Counted from the stretch's first letter, positions 1 to 8,064 are shown. The stretch is DNA of 35,395 bases from Paenibacillus wynnii (GCF_030812855.1 NZ_JAUSTK010000043.1:1-35395); one strand, 5' to 3'. Notes: generated by a model from the letters alone, not told the origin. Numbers and translations are program-made.

Positions 1-1
1 T

Positions 2-91
2 GTTGCTCTGAAGCAAGAAAAAATTAAGACCGCCCTATCCATCCCCCACCTACCTTTGGTTGAGGAAGAGGAATTCCGGGCAGTTTGTTAA
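2..91 (+). CDS. 3' end of an unidentified gene (partial, cut by window start)
   Basis: An open frame runs from the left edge to TAA at 89-91 and would encode 29 residues ending in LPLVEEEEFRAVC. The other two forward frames close sooner, and the composition (charged, Leu/Glu-rich) looks like a genuine C-terminus. I do not recognise the family. It would be convergent with the flavoprotein gene that follows on the minus strand. The call rests only on an open frame of 90 nt, so it is weak. Confidence 0.35.
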   Translation, partial: VALKQEKIKTALSIPHLPLVEEEEFRAVC

Positions 92-150
92 AGCATTGCA
101 TAATTATAATTTATATTCACTCTTTCTTTCAATAGGTTTGTGAAAAAAAT

Positions 151-185
151 AACACCTACGCTTGGGAGTCCCAAACGTAGGTGTT
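151..185 (-). terminator. Rho-independent terminator of the flavoprotein gene
   Basis: A perfect 10-bp outer stem (AACACCTACG / CGTAGGTGTT) encloses an inner TTGGG/CCCAA pairing. On the minus strand it is followed by ATTTTTTT, which is the U-tract. It lies 25 nt past the stop codon of the minus-strand gene. Confidence 0.85.
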
Positions 186-210
186 CGATAGTCAGCAATC
201 ATGAGGATTC

Positions 211-1176
211 TTAACCCGTTGTGGTCATAGCCCCTTGATACTCGTTCATTAATTTATCCATAATCTGCTGTACAGATAAAATTTCTTTAATCTCATGGAC
301 TCTGGACCCGGCAAATACCAGCCCGTTCTGAACATCTCCTCTAAGCGAGGTTAGCAGAGATTCCATGGTGCAGAAGCGATAAGAACAAACCTTTAGACAA
401 TCATGACATTTAACAATTTTCACTTTGCCATCATCACTAATCAGATCTGTGAATTCATTTCGAATCGCTCTTCCCTCTAAACCCACTGTAGACTTAATTA
501 AGACAGTATCACCCTGCTGAGCATCTACGTACTTTTGTTTGAAGGACAGCGGAGCATCACATTCATGACTAGCCACAAAACGAGTACCCATTTGAACACC
601 GGATGCACCGATCCGAAGAGCTTTTGCAATATCATCCCCTGTTAAAATACCACCCGCCGCAATCACCGGAATGGAAACGGCTTCTACTACTTCAGGCAGA
701 ATATCAAACATAGATCTATCTGTCCCTAAATGACCTCCAGCTTCAAAACCCTCAACTACGACCGCAGCGGCCCCCAGCCTTTCAGAGATTCTGGCTAATT
801 TAGCGGATGAAACAATGGATACCACAGGTGTGTTATATTCTTTGCCCCAAGCATAAATATCTCTGGAAATTCCGGCCCCGGAAATAATAAAGTCCACCTT
901 TTCTTCCAAAGCAGCCTTCATTTTATCAGCAAAATCCTTCATGGCGAATAATACGTTCACACCGATATATCCAATCCCTTGGGAGAGTTCTCTTGTTTTA
1001 CGAATATGCATTCTAAGTTCATCAGTAGTGATTCCTGTACCGGAAATGGTACCGATCCCGCCAGCTTTGGCTACAGCGGCAGCTAGTCCGCTTAAGGATA
1101 TGCCTACACCCATTCCACCTTGAATAACAGGAACCTGGGATTTAATATGCCCGAATTGGATTGTTGGAAGTTTCAA
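211..1176 (-). CDS. Nitronate monooxygenase / FabK-like FMN flavoprotein
   Basis: A 321-residue TIM-barrel flavoprotein of the 2-nitropropane dioxygenase (NPD) family. Family members oxidise alkyl nitronates with FMN and O2, or act as FabK-type enoyl-ACP reductases. Visible hallmarks are QGGMGVG (19-25), EGFEAGGHLG (142-151) with the likely catalytic His149, AAGGILTG (173-180) and the phosphate-binding GASGVQMGTRF (190-200). The start is a TTG with AGAGGT six bases upstream. An unusual Cys cluster, C257-x2-C260-x3-C264-x4-C269, sits near the C-terminus and could bind metal or an Fe-S cluster. It has its own terminator and appears monocistronic. The sequence does not settle whether it is a nitronate monooxygenase or a FabK-like reductase. 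Confidence 0.88.
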   Translation of the reverse strand: MKLPTIQFGHIKSQVPVIQGGMGVGISLSGLAAAVAKAGGIGTISGTGITTDELRMHIRKTRELSQGIGYIGVNVLFAMKDFADKMKAALEEKVDFIISGAGISRDIYAWGKEYNTPVVSIVSSAKLARISERLGAAAVVVEGFEAGGHLGTDRSMFDILPEVVEAVSIPVIAAGGILTGDDIAKALRIGASGVQMGTRFVASHECDAPLSFKQKYVDAQQGDTVLIKSTVGLEGRAIRNEFTDLISDDGKVKIVKCHDCLKVCSYRFCTMESLLTSLRGDVQNGLVFAGSRVHEIKEILSVQQIMDKLMNEYQGAMTTTG

Positions 1177-1542
1177 TGAAGCACCTCTTTCACTATTTGT
1201 AGATCGTTATCAAAACTCCAAGGAGTAATAGCTATAAAGGTAACACAGTTAATTGTTTGCCGATGTGACTGAGCGCATGCCAAAACTATGTTAAATGTCA
1301 TCTCCATCAGCATTTTTCAGCACAAATACCCTTATCTGTCATTCATAATAATGGGTCAAATATTGAAATAATATACCCTAGGGTTAATGCAGATCTTAAG
1401 TTCACAAATTTCATAAGATGTTTATGTAAAATAAGCAATTGAGGTGTTAATTTGAGAGGCTTTTCCACTTAACACGCCTTTGACTCCTAACAAATATTCC
1501 TTTGTTACAATTAGAGAAATAGGAGTTATGGGAGGGATATCC
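1177..1542. other. Intergenic region between divergent genes, 366 nt
   Basis: This AT-rich stretch must hold the promoters for the flavoprotein (leftward) and the glycosyltransferase (rightward). It contains a perfect 10-bp palindrome, ACCCTAGGGT, at 1375-1384, which could be an operator but is short. A frame upstream of the glycosyltransferase opens at a TTG at 1480, but its codons have no ribosome site. I see no convincing -35/-10 pair, RNA gene or repeat. Confidence 0.5.
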
Positions 1543-2700
1543 ATGCGTCTTGCCATATTTACAGACACATTTCTTCCGCAAACGAACGGTGTTGCCCGCA
1601 CTCTTTACCGATTAACCGAACATTTGAATCAACGTGGCATAGAGCACCTGCTATTCACACCAAAATCAGCCCCCGAAGGAACCTACGCCGATCCGATACG
1701 TCCCATTGCCAGTATTCCCTTTTTTATGTACCCAGAGTGCAGGCTTGCACTACCAAATATGGCATCGATCCGGAGTGAATTGAACGCTTTCCAACCGGAT
1801 TTGCTGCATATGGCTACCCCTTTCAATATTGGACTTTGCGGTCTACGCTATGCTCACAAGCATGGACTCCCCCATGTTGCTTCCTACCATACCCATTTTG
1901 ATCGTTATCTTGAATATTACAGGATGAAAAGAATCGTTCCGCTATACTGGAAGTACATGAATTGGTTCCATCGCTCCTGCGATGCTACATTTGCCCCTTC
2001 AAGTGAGACGCTGGATACTCTACGTCACCAAGGGTTTGATCATCTGAAGCTATGGTCCAGAGGTATAGACTGTCAGCTGTATACACCTCAAAAACGCAGT
2101 AATGACGTACGGGAACGTTACGGAATAACTGCACCTCTATTACTGCTATTTGTAGGTCGGATCGCCCCTGAAAAAGACATTTCAACCCTCGAACTTGCCA
2201 TGCAGAAACTTCCCGAATCCATGCATTCCCAGGTACATTGGTTAGTAGTTGGAGACGGTCCGCTTGGGTCGGATCTTCGAACGAGAGTTCCACTCAATGT
2301 AACCTTCACCGGCTACAAGCATGGCGAGGAGCTTGCACAATTATATGCCTCGGCAGATTTATTCGTCTTTCCTTCTAGTACAGAAACGTTCGGGAATGTT
2401 GTCCTGGAGGCAATGGCCTCGGGGCTGCCCGTAATTGCAGCTAATGCAGGAGGTGTGACGGACTTAGTCGTCTCCGGTCGTACCGGTATTTTGGTCAAAC
2501 CTCGTTGTGCAGATGCTATAGTTCGCGAGATTTTAAATTGGATAAATCGGCGGGAGCAGTTGGCCGTGATGGGACTTGAAGGCCGGAGACTCGCGTTAAG
2601 CCGCTCGTGGGAGAATATTTTTGATGGACTCATAAGTGATTATGAAGAAATTATTGATATTAAGCGGACCCAAAGGACTGCAAGGATTTTCACCGCTTAA
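1543..2700 (+). CDS. GT4-family (GT-B fold) glycosyltransferase
   Basis: Retaining glycosyltransferase of 385 residues. The N-terminal half opens with RLAIFTDTFLPQTNGVART, the acceptor-side Rossmann domain with its Gly-rich loop. The C-terminal half carries LLFVGRIAPEKD and the donor-nucleotide motif of the EX7E type (FPSSTETFGNVVLEAMASG). The opening resembles bacterial mannosyl/glucosyl-transferases that act on diacylglycerol lipids or cell-wall glycans, but the acceptor cannot be read from sequence. I chose ATG 1543 because GGAGGG lies six bases before it; a TTG at 1480 would add 21 unlikely residues with no ribosome site. It has no signal peptide, so it should be cytosolic or peripheral to the membrane. 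It is convergent with the ABC export operon, with no obvious terminator in the 20-nt gap. Confidence 0.88.
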   Translation: MRLAIFTDTFLPQTNGVARTLYRLTEHLNQRGIEHLLFTPKSAPEGTYADPIRPIASIPFFMYPECRLALPNMASIRSELNAFQPDLLHMATPFNIGLCGLRYAHKHGLPHVASYHTHFDRYLEYYRMKRIVPLYWKYMNWFHRSCDATFAPSSETLDTLRHQGFDHLKLWSRGIDCQLYTPQKRSNDVRERYGITAPLLLLFVGRIAPEKDISTLELAMQKLPESMHSQVHWLVVGDGPLGSDLRTRVPLNVTFTGYKHGEELAQLYASADLFVFPSSTETFGNVVLEAMASGLPVIAANAGGVTDLVVSGRTGILVKPRCADAIVREILNWINRREQLAVMGLEGRRLALSRSWENIFDGLISDYEEIIDIKRTQRTARIFTA

Positions 2701-2720
2701 GGAGACCTTTTATATACAAA

Positions 2721-3446
2721 TTAATCCACTCTCTTGATAAATACTTTAACCATTATCATCAATAAAAAAACATGAATTAACAGCCCTAAAGCAAAATGGC
2801 TAAAAGCTGCGAGATGCCTATCTCCCATCCCTTCCAAAAAGGTCTTAGCAGGCCAATAAGACGGTATCCAAGCACCCAGCAGTTGCCATCCACCCGGCAC
2901 GAAATAAGCAACAACAGGCCCGGCTATGAATAAGCCCCCTAATTTGGATAAAGCCAAACCCTCCACCTTGTTCGCAGCAAATGCAGACAGGAATAAGGCA
3001 AAACAGGGTGCTTCCAGAGCCAGCAGCAGAAGTACATAGAGACTCTCTAAGCTTATTTCAGCTATTCCGGAGAATAGTAAATATAATGACGATAGCACAG
3101 TACACAATATTGAAGGGAGAAATAACCTGTAAACCATATAGCCTTTTCGCATGAGTGGGGTGACCGCATAGTAGGCTATAACTTCTTCATCGCGTTCATC
3201 TAGCATTAATAGACCCGTCATCATACCGATAAGCATGGGGATGACCGTAATCAGGAAGGAAGCAGCAAACCCTCTGTACTCACCTAGATGAAACGCATAA
3301 CGATCTTCCAGCCAATGCTCCGCAATAGAAAAGCCAAATCTGGAGAGAAAGAGAAGCGCCAGCGGCCCCAAGATGCCAGCCATAAGAACAGGATCAAGTC
3401 CGGCATGGCGTATGTCGTTTATAAGCAGTGCTCTATACTTCCTCAT
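2721..3446 (-). CDS. ABC-2 type exporter permease, second subunit
   Basis: Integral membrane protein of 241 residues with about six hydrophobic helices, including PVLMAGILGPLALLFL near residue 20, a helix around FLITVIPMLIGMMTGLLML, and a C-terminal LGLLIHVFLLMIMVKV. The conserved-looking LDERDEEVIAYYAVTPL segment resembles the cytoplasmic loop that often docks the ATPase in ABC-2 permeases. Its ATG overlaps the stop of the preceding permease (ATGA at 3443-3446), so the two are translationally coupled. It is the last gene of a TetR-ATPase-permease-permease operon. The exported substrate is unknown; such operons commonly export drugs, antibiotics or lipids. Confidence 0.82.
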   Translation of the reverse strand: MRKYRALLINDIRHAGLDPVLMAGILGPLALLFLSRFGFSIAEHWLEDRYAFHLGEYRGFAASFLITVIPMLIGMMTGLLMLDERDEEVIAYYAVTPLMRKGYMVYRLFLPSILCTVLSSLYLLFSGIAEISLESLYVLLLLALEAPCFALFLSAFAANKVEGLALSKLGGLFIAGPVVAYFVPGGWQLLGAWIPSYWPAKTFLEGMGDRHLAAFSHFALGLLIHVFLLMIMVKVFIKRVD

Positions 3447-4156
3447 CTACCTGCACCTCCCGAGCCTACCCGCATCAAAATATGTTGTTCATAGGAACGT
3501 CGAGCCCAGACATAAACTGCATAATTCCATACCGACAAAACCAATAAAGAATACAAATAATCTCTGAGTATCAAAGTAGAATATGCCGATTGTAACAGCC
3601 TTAAAGTTCCTTCGGTGGGCAAGAGTAGAAACAGCTTCGATTCCCATACATTAAAATAACCGAGCAAAGGAAGCACGAATGGCAGTGCATAAACCTGGGA
3701 AAGCAAAATAAAACTGTTAATCGTCTGGCAGCGAGCCACTACTCCAATGGACAAGAGAGTCATAAAGCTCGATGTCAGTAAGATACCCGCAGAGAAGCTG
3801 AAAGGAGATTCCGGTATGCCCATGGTTAGCAGATGAATCACCCAAGCCGAGAGTAAGGACAGCAGAGAAAATGACCCAGCTTTCGCCAGCAAGTATTCCC
3901 GAGTTCGGATCGGGGTGACAAATAAGGAGTCATGAATACCTTGATCTCTTTCAAGCAGAATAATTCCTCCGGCAAAAATAAGCCCAAGCGCACTTGGATC
4001 ACTAAAGGTTAGCAGAACCATTACCTTTTCCTTGTGGACCTCAGGGACGAAATGCATCAGAACCCAATAAAAAGCACAGACAACTAGATAGACTCCATAA
4101 AATCCGTGCCGCCATTGGAATCGGACATCAAAGGCAAAAGCAGACGAAGTCCTCAT
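3443..4156 (-). CDS. ABC-2 type exporter permease, first subunit
   Basis: Membrane protein of 237 residues with about six hydrophobic segments, for example GFYGVYLVVCAFYWVLMHF near residue 20 and PSALGLIFAGGIILLERDQ near residue 55. The ERDQGIHDSLFVTPIRTREYL loop is the counterpart of the DERDEE...VTPLMRKGY loop in its neighbour, so the two permeases are distant paralogues that probably form a heterodimer. It overlaps the ATPase gene by four bases (ATGA at 4153-4156). The substrate is unknown. Confidence 0.82.
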   Translation of the reverse strand: MRTSSAFAFDVRFQWRHGFYGVYLVVCAFYWVLMHFVPEVHKEKVMVLLTFSDPSALGLIFAGGIILLERDQGIHDSLFVTPIRTREYLLAKAGSFSLLSLLSAWVIHLLTMGIPESPFSFSAGILLTSSFMTLLSIGVVARCQTINSFILLSQVYALPFVLPLLGYFNVWESKLFLLLPTEGTLRLLQSAYSTLILRDYLYSLLVLSVWNYAVYVWARRSYEQHILMRVGSGGAGR

Positions 4157-5007
4157 GTAAGCTGCCTCCCGGTGATATCAATGAATATTTGTTCCAGACC
4201 TGCCTCAAGGGAGTGAATCGTCTCCACCGGATTTTCCCTTATGAGCTGCAGGAATCGATCATTATTACCAATAGCCTCTAGGGAAAACTCTTCTTTGATT
4301 ATCTCGCCATGCTGACGATACTCAACAAGGATTCGCTTCTGGCCCTGCCGAAGCTTCAACTCCCGAGGGGAATCTATCAGCTTAATTTGACCGTCAACGA
4401 TGAACGCAACCCGATCACAAAGTTCCTCTGCGGCCTGCATGTTATGCGTCGTAATAAGCACCGTTGTACCCGCCGCTTTCTTTTCCAGAATCAGATCCTT
4501 CATTCGCTTTGCATTCACGGGGTCCAGCCCGGAAGTAGGTTCATCAAGGAAAAGTATTTCCGGTTTATTTAATAAGGCCCGGCAAAAATTCAGACGCATC
4601 TTCATCCCCTTGGACAGCTCCGAAACTCTCAGTTTAGCAGCATCGGCTAGATCAACCTGCTGTAGTAATTGCATAGGGTCCTCAGTTCGACCTGAATATA
4701 GTGACCGGAACAGTTTTAGATTTTCTAAAGCTGTGAATTTGGTATAAAAATTCGGGAATTCGAAGGCTACTCCAATTCGTTCAAAATAGTCAGGTCCGGT
4801 ATCCCGTATTTCCTTCCCCATCACCTTTACGCTGCCCTGATAAGCTTTCAGCACGCCAATCAATATTTTTTGAGTTGTGCTTTTACCAGCTCCTGAGGGG
4901 CCGAGAAAACCAAATATTTCTCCCTGCGGAATCGCAAAGTCAAGCCCGTGGAGTGTACGATCCTTTTGATTCGGATAAGAAAATTGAAGATCTTTGACTT
5001 CGATCAT
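4153..5007 (-). CDS. ABC exporter ATP-binding protein
   Basis: ATPase subunit that powers the two permeases downstream. It has the Walker A motif GPSGAGKST (about residues 36-44 from the start used here), a signature LSKGMKMRL, Walker B ILFLDEPTSGLDP, and the H-loop in LITTHN. A C-terminal extension of about 70 residues is typical of drug/antibiotic exporters. The start used is the ATG at 5007 (MIEVKDLQFSYP), because AAAGGA stands nine bases before it; the ATG at 5016 abuts that site and would be too close. It lies 23 nt after the TetR gene, in the same operon. Confidence 0.92.
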   Translation of the reverse strand: MIEVKDLQFSYPNQKDRTLHGLDFAIPQGEIFGFLGPSGAGKSTTQKILIGVLKAYQGSVKVMGKEIRDTGPDYFERIGVAFEFPNFYTKFTALENLKLFRSLYSGRTEDPMQLLQQVDLADAAKLRVSELSKGMKMRLNFCRALLNKPEILFLDEPTSGLDPVNAKRMKDLILEKKAAGTTVLITTHNMQAAEELCDRVAFIVDGQIKLIDSPRELKLRQGQKRILVEYRQHGEIIKEEFSLEAIGNNDRFLQLIRENPVETIHSLEAGLEQIFIDITGRQLT

Positions 5008-5030
5008 AAGACTCATTCCTTTCAGCCCGG

Positions 5031-5633
5031 TTATCTTGATACCATTCCTTCAGCTAAGAGATCAACCAGAAGTTCCAAGGTAGCTGGAAACAGCTTCTCC
5101 CCGATCTCTTCCTTATGCAGCGTCAACAAAACGAGGGCGCGAATTAAACTTACAATTAGATCCGAAGCTACTCCTCTCAATATCCCCTGAGCCTGCCAGG
5201 TTTCAATAACGGGCATTAAAGAGTCCTTGTCCTCCGCAAAATTCTTTTCCTGAAGCTCTTGAGGCAATTTTCGGATAAGCTGCTCCATCTCGCCCCGAAC
5301 GGTCATTTGACGCAGCAGCGGACTGTCATCCATTAATTGAAAGGCTTGCAGCAAAAATTGCTTAATCCCTTCTTTACTAATGGAATCCCCTGGTTTGAAC
5401 GAATCTAGCATGGTGTCTCGAATCCGCTTTTCATCCTCCTGCAATATTTCAAAAAACAATTCCTCCTTCGATCCGAAAAATAAATAAAATGATCCCTGAG
5501 AGATACCAGCAGCTTTTGTAAGGTCTTCTACACTCGTCTTTTTAAGGCCTCGAGCTTCAAAGCTGCGGCGGCCCTCTGTTAATAATTTCTCATTAATCCA
5601 CGCTCGTTCTTGATCTGAAAATTTCTTGGGCAA
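5031..5633 (-). CDS. TetR/AcrR-family transcriptional repressor
   Basis: About 200 residues with an N-terminal TetR helix-turn-helix: GLKKTSVEDLTKAAGISQGSF, then YLFFGSKEELFFEIL. The C-terminal half is a helical ligand/dimer domain of unknown specificity. The start is uncertain. A TTG at 5633 (MPKKFSDQER) sits nine bases after AAAGAGAG, while a TTG at 5642 directly abuts that site. It is the first gene of the exporter operon, so it most likely autoregulates the operon in response to the exported compound. A palindrome just upstream is the candidate operator. Confidence 0.88.
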   Translation of the reverse strand: MPKKFSDQERAWINEKLLTEGRRSFEARGLKKTSVEDLTKAAGISQGSFYLFFGSKEELFFEILQEDEKRIRDTMLDSFKPGDSISKEGIKQFLLQAFQLMDDSPLLRQMTVRGEMEQLIRKLPQELQEKNFAEDKDSLMPVIETWQAQGILRGVASDLIVSLIRALVLLTLHKEEIGEKLFPATLELLVDLLAEGMVSR

Positions 5634-5660
5634 GGGAATCAACTCTCTTTTGTGATTTTA

Positions 5661-5683
5661 TGAATATTTTTATTTTTTATTCA
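5661..5683. promoter_or_regulatory. Candidate TetR operator
   Basis: The inverted repeat TGAATA-N11-TATTCA lies about 28 bp upstream of the TetR start, in the divergent region shared with the methyltransferase gene. A partial second copy (ATGAATATTT) occurs near 5749-5758. Length, symmetry and position fit a TetR-family operator; the assignment is an inference. Confidence 0.5.
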
Positions 5684-5805
5684 CAGAATACGCCTGAACT
5701 TACATCATGTCAATGTATTATTGAACTTTCTAGGATTATTAGCGTTATTTCATGAATATTTGCTGGCAGGTTAAGTCACACTAGACTTCGTTACTTACAG
5801 AAACG

Positions 5806-6408
5806 GTGGTGAATACAAACTCTATGCCTCTTTCTCCGCGAATGTACCATTGGTTTGTTCGTCCACAATGGTTCACTAAAAAATATATCCATGAGCATAT
5901 TCAGAACGGGTTTCAATTAGAGAAGAAGGAAATTCTTGATTTTGGATCCGGGACCGGTGCAAATTGTTCTATTTGCAGGCCTGAGGTCTATCTTGGAATT
6001 GAGCCGGATAGAGAACGGGTTAACCTGGCCAAGCGAATTTATCCCAACCATAACTTTATGCACTTTGATGAAAAAACAATTCCGGCTAAAGATAACTCCT
6101 TCGACTATATTTTCGTTATAGCGGTTCTCCACCATTTGAACGATCAGCAAATCAATGATTATTTGTTGGAATTTGAACGGATATTAAAACCTGATGGGGA
6201 AATCATTGTAATGGAACCCTATCTTTGTGAACGCAAGCCCTTAAATAACCGCTTTATGAATTGGTACGATGATGGTGAATATATTCGAAATGAGGACAGC
6301 TATTTGGACTTATTTCATGCTGGTCAATATAAATGTCAGGTATTGAAAAAATTTACGAAATGCTTTGTTTATAATGAAGTCTTCTTTTCGGCCAAGCCGA
6401 TAGTTTGA
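5806..6408 (+). CDS. Class I SAM-dependent methyltransferase
   Basis: About 200 residues. Motif I is ILDFGSGTGANCSI (43-56), followed by an acidic cofactor residue in YLGIEPDRERVNLA, motif II/III FDYIFVIAVLHHL, and the post-motif LKPDGEIIVMEPYL. This is the Methyltransf_11/25 fold; the substrate is unknown. The start is not clear. GTG 5806 has no ribosome site. ATG 5824 has a weak GGTGG about 12 bases before it and would give 194 residues. It is divergent from the TetR/exporter operon and may share its control region. Confidence 0.82.
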   Translation: MVNTNSMPLSPRMYHWFVRPQWFTKKYIHEHIQNGFQLEKKEILDFGSGTGANCSICRPEVYLGIEPDRERVNLAKRIYPNHNFMHFDEKTIPAKDNSFDYIFVIAVLHHLNDQQINDYLLEFERILKPDGEIIVMEPYLCERKPLNNRFMNWYDDGEYIRNEDSYLDLFHAGQYKCQVLKKFTKCFVYNEVFFSAKPIV

Positions 6409-6433
6409 TTCCCATTTTGTGTGGTTAAATGTT

Positions 6434-6450
6434 ACAATTTTAATGTAAAT
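6434..6450. promoter_or_regulatory. Inverted repeat TTACA-N7-TGTAA upstream of the VOC gene
   Basis: A 17-bp inverted repeat lies about 45 bp upstream of the PhnB-like gene, a plausible operator position. No specific regulator is implied by the sequence, and the region is AT-rich. Confidence 0.3.
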
Positions 6451-6496
6451 CATTCCTGGGGTGATTTATATATCATAAGACTGAGGAGTGTGGCAA

Positions 6497-6925
6497 ATGG
6501 CTTTAGATGTATATCTTAATTTCAATGGGAATTGCCGGCAAGCCGTGGAATTTTACGCAGAGGTATTTGAGGCCGAGAAGTTGCACATTATGACCTTTGG
6601 AGAAGCCCCGCCTAATCCGGAGTTTAATCTCCCTGAAGAAGCAAAAGATTTAGTTATGCACACTCATTTGAACATTATGGGCAGCACTGTAATGTTTTCT
6701 GATGTTTTTCCAGGCATGCCGTTTACGGCCGGAAATAACATTAGCCTCACGATTGTAAGCAAGAACACTGATGAAATTAAATCTCTATACGGGAAACTCA
6801 AAGAAGCCGGCACCGTAAGTATGGAGCTTCAAGAAACCTTCTGGAGCAAATGTTATGGCATGGTAACCGATAAATTCGGCATTCACTGGCAATTGAGCCA
6901 TGATGATGGACAAACTGCTATGTAG
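6497..6925 (+). CDS. PhnB-like VOC-family protein
   Basis: 142 residues of the vicinal-oxygen-chelate fold, PhnB/3-demethylubiquinone-methyltransferase-like group. The N-terminus MALDVYLNFNGNCRQAVEFY and the C-terminal FGIHWQLSHD are typical of this family. Members are often annotated as glyoxalase-like, and few have a proven reaction. The start is ATG 6497, eight bases after GAGGAG; an in-frame GTG at 6488 lies inside the ribosome site. The gene converges on the DUF2798 gene and shares a bidirectional terminator with it. Confidence 0.88.
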   Translation: MALDVYLNFNGNCRQAVEFYAEVFEAEKLHIMTFGEAPPNPEFNLPEEAKDLVMHTHLNIMGSTVMFSDVFPGMPFTAGNNISLTIVSKNTDEIKSLYGKLKEAGTVSMELQETFWSKCYGMVTDKFGIHWQLSHDDGQTAM

Positions 6926-6938
6926 CTTTAGATAAACC

Positions 6939-6987
6939 AAAAAGGATATAGATCTTTTCCCTAAAGAAAAGAATCTATATCCTTTTT
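6939..6987. terminator. Bidirectional Rho-independent terminator
   Basis: A long hairpin (AAAAGGATATAGATCTTTTC paired with GAAAAGAATCTATATCCTTTT, one bulge) has A-rich and T-rich ends, so it can stop both the VOC gene (+) and the DUF2798 gene (-), which converge here. Confidence 0.85.
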
Positions 6988-7004
6988 ACAACTGAAAATG
7001 CCGG

Positions 7005-7466
7005 TTAAGTAGAAACAGCAGGCGTGACTTTTAGGAAGATAAATCGTGTCAACGGGCCCACTATGAGAAATTGAAGCGGCAAGGCACAAATGAAATTTTT
7101 GCCTACTGAAGTCAGATAGGCCATTGGCAAAGCCGCCGTGAAACCGACATGTATAACAGCTCCATAGAAAGACATAAACAGCACCATACCGGTAACCATG
7201 AAAAAGGAGATCAGCATTATTTTTTTGATCATAGGATCACTCTCTTTTATCAGTCTGTGAGCAATCCCTTTGGCGATCTTGCCTACAATAAAAATATCTA
7301 CAACAAGAGCAAATATAAACGCCGGCAAATAGCCGATAACTACGCCCTTAAGGAGATTTCCCGACAGCCCTTCCATTAAAATCACATTGTAAAAACTCAT
7401 TCCAACAACCATTAAAGCACACATAATTAACGTAAAAATAAAAGTTTCCCTCTTATTACTTCCCAT
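7005..7466 (-). CDS. DUF2798 membrane protein
   Basis: 153 residues with four hydrophobic helices arranged as two similar halves: FTLIMCALMVVGMSFYN in the first, MVTGMVLFMSFYGAVIH in the second. This duplicated F/T-x-MSFY pattern is the DUF2798 signature. Function is unknown. ATG 7466 is used because GGGAG lies about nine bases upstream; the GTG at 7499 would add 11 residues with no ribosome site. It is transcribed divergently from a MarR regulator, which probably controls it through the palindrome between them. Confidence 0.82.
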   Translation of the reverse strand: MGSNKRETFIFTLIMCALMVVGMSFYNVILMEGLSGNLLKGVVIGYLPAFIFALVVDIFIVGKIAKGIAHRLIKESDPMIKKIMLISFFMVTGMVLFMSFYGAVIHVGFTAALPMAYLTSVGKNFICALPLQFLIVGPLTRFIFLKVTPAVST

Positions 7467-7529
7467 TATACTGCTCCCTTGCATCCAAGTATTGTCCACT
7501 CGGTTACAATATCACGCCTCTTTTATTTC

Positions 7530-7544
7530 GTCAACCAAGTTGAC
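7530..7544. promoter_or_regulatory. MarR operator candidate
   Basis: The perfect palindrome GTCAAC-CAA-GTTGAC overlaps the -35 box of the marR-like gene and lies about 65 bp upstream of the divergent DUF2798 start. One MarR dimer bound here could repress both directions. This matches the usual layout of MarR autoregulation. Confidence 0.65.
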
Positions 7545-7567
7545 AATAATTCCAAAAGCCTTATACT
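7540..7567 (+). promoter_or_regulatory. Sigma-A promoter of the marR-like gene
   Basis: TTGACA (7540-7545), 16-bp spacer, TATACT (7562-7567), about 44 nt before the start codon. The -35 box lies in the right arm of the GTCAAC/GTTGAC palindrome. Confidence 0.7.
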
Positions 7568-7610
7568 AACTATGTAATGCCTTATCTTATTCAGTATTCA
7601 GGAGGTCCCG

Positions 7611-8033
7611 ATGAATCATTATTTACAAGATTTGAATCTGATTGATTTACTTAGCGAAAAGCATTTAGCTTTGCGTAAAAAAGTGATCGACTCCATATCA
7701 GAGGATCTGAATAAAACAGAGACCCACATTCTAGCCATTCTTGAGGTTCATCAGAAGCTTTCTATTTCTGAAATCAGTAGAATCATTAACCTTTCCAGAC
7801 AGGGAACTCATAAAAGTATTCACGGTCTGTTAGGTCGGGGTTATGTGAAAAGTGTTGATGTTGAGAATAATCACCGCGACAGACATATCTCACTTACCAC
7901 AAAGGGTCTTGAGTCAAATACAAATATGATGATCATAAAAAAACAACTTGAGCAAGAGATTATCCATAAGCTTGGGGAAACCAACGTTGAAATGATCAAA
8001 GCACTACTTAAAGAGGAATGGCTACAGAATTAA
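7611..8033 (+). CDS. MarR-family transcriptional regulator
   Basis: 140 residues. A winged helix-turn-helix is centred on HQKLSISEISRIINLSRQGTHKSIHGLLGRGYV (about 45-77), followed by the wing in NHRDRHISLTTKG. It starts at ATG 7611 with a strong AGGAGGT site. MarR proteins respond to small aromatic or oxidising ligands; the ligand here is unknown. It faces the DUF2798 gene across a promoter that contains a perfect 15-bp palindrome, so autoregulation and control of DUF2798 are likely. Confidence 0.88.
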   Translation: MNHYLQDLNLIDLLSEKHLALRKKVIDSISEDLNKTETHILAILEVHQKLSISEISRIINLSRQGTHKSIHGLLGRGYVKSVDVENNHRDRHISLTTKGLESNTNMMIIKKQLEQEIIHKLGETNVEMIKALLKEEWLQN

Positions 8034-8037
8034 AAAA

Positions 8038-8064
8038 AGCGCGCCAATAAGTATTGGCAGCGCT
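8038..8064 (-). terminator. Terminator of the AHSA1 gene
   Basis: The hairpin AGCGC-GCCAAT / ATTGGC-A-GCGCT with a four-base loop has an A7 run on its left side, which is the U-tract on the minus strand. It may also slow plus-strand transcription from the marR-like gene that ends at 8033. Confidence 0.75.

Noticed and set aside
1375..1384. Palindrome ACCCTAGGGT as an operator
   Set aside because: It is perfect but only 10 bp, with no regulator gene nearby and no second copy, so it is kept only as a note.
1480..1542. N-terminal extension of the glycosyltransferase from TTG 1480
   Set aside because: No ribosome site, non-family residues, and a much better start at ATG 1543 behind GGAGGG.
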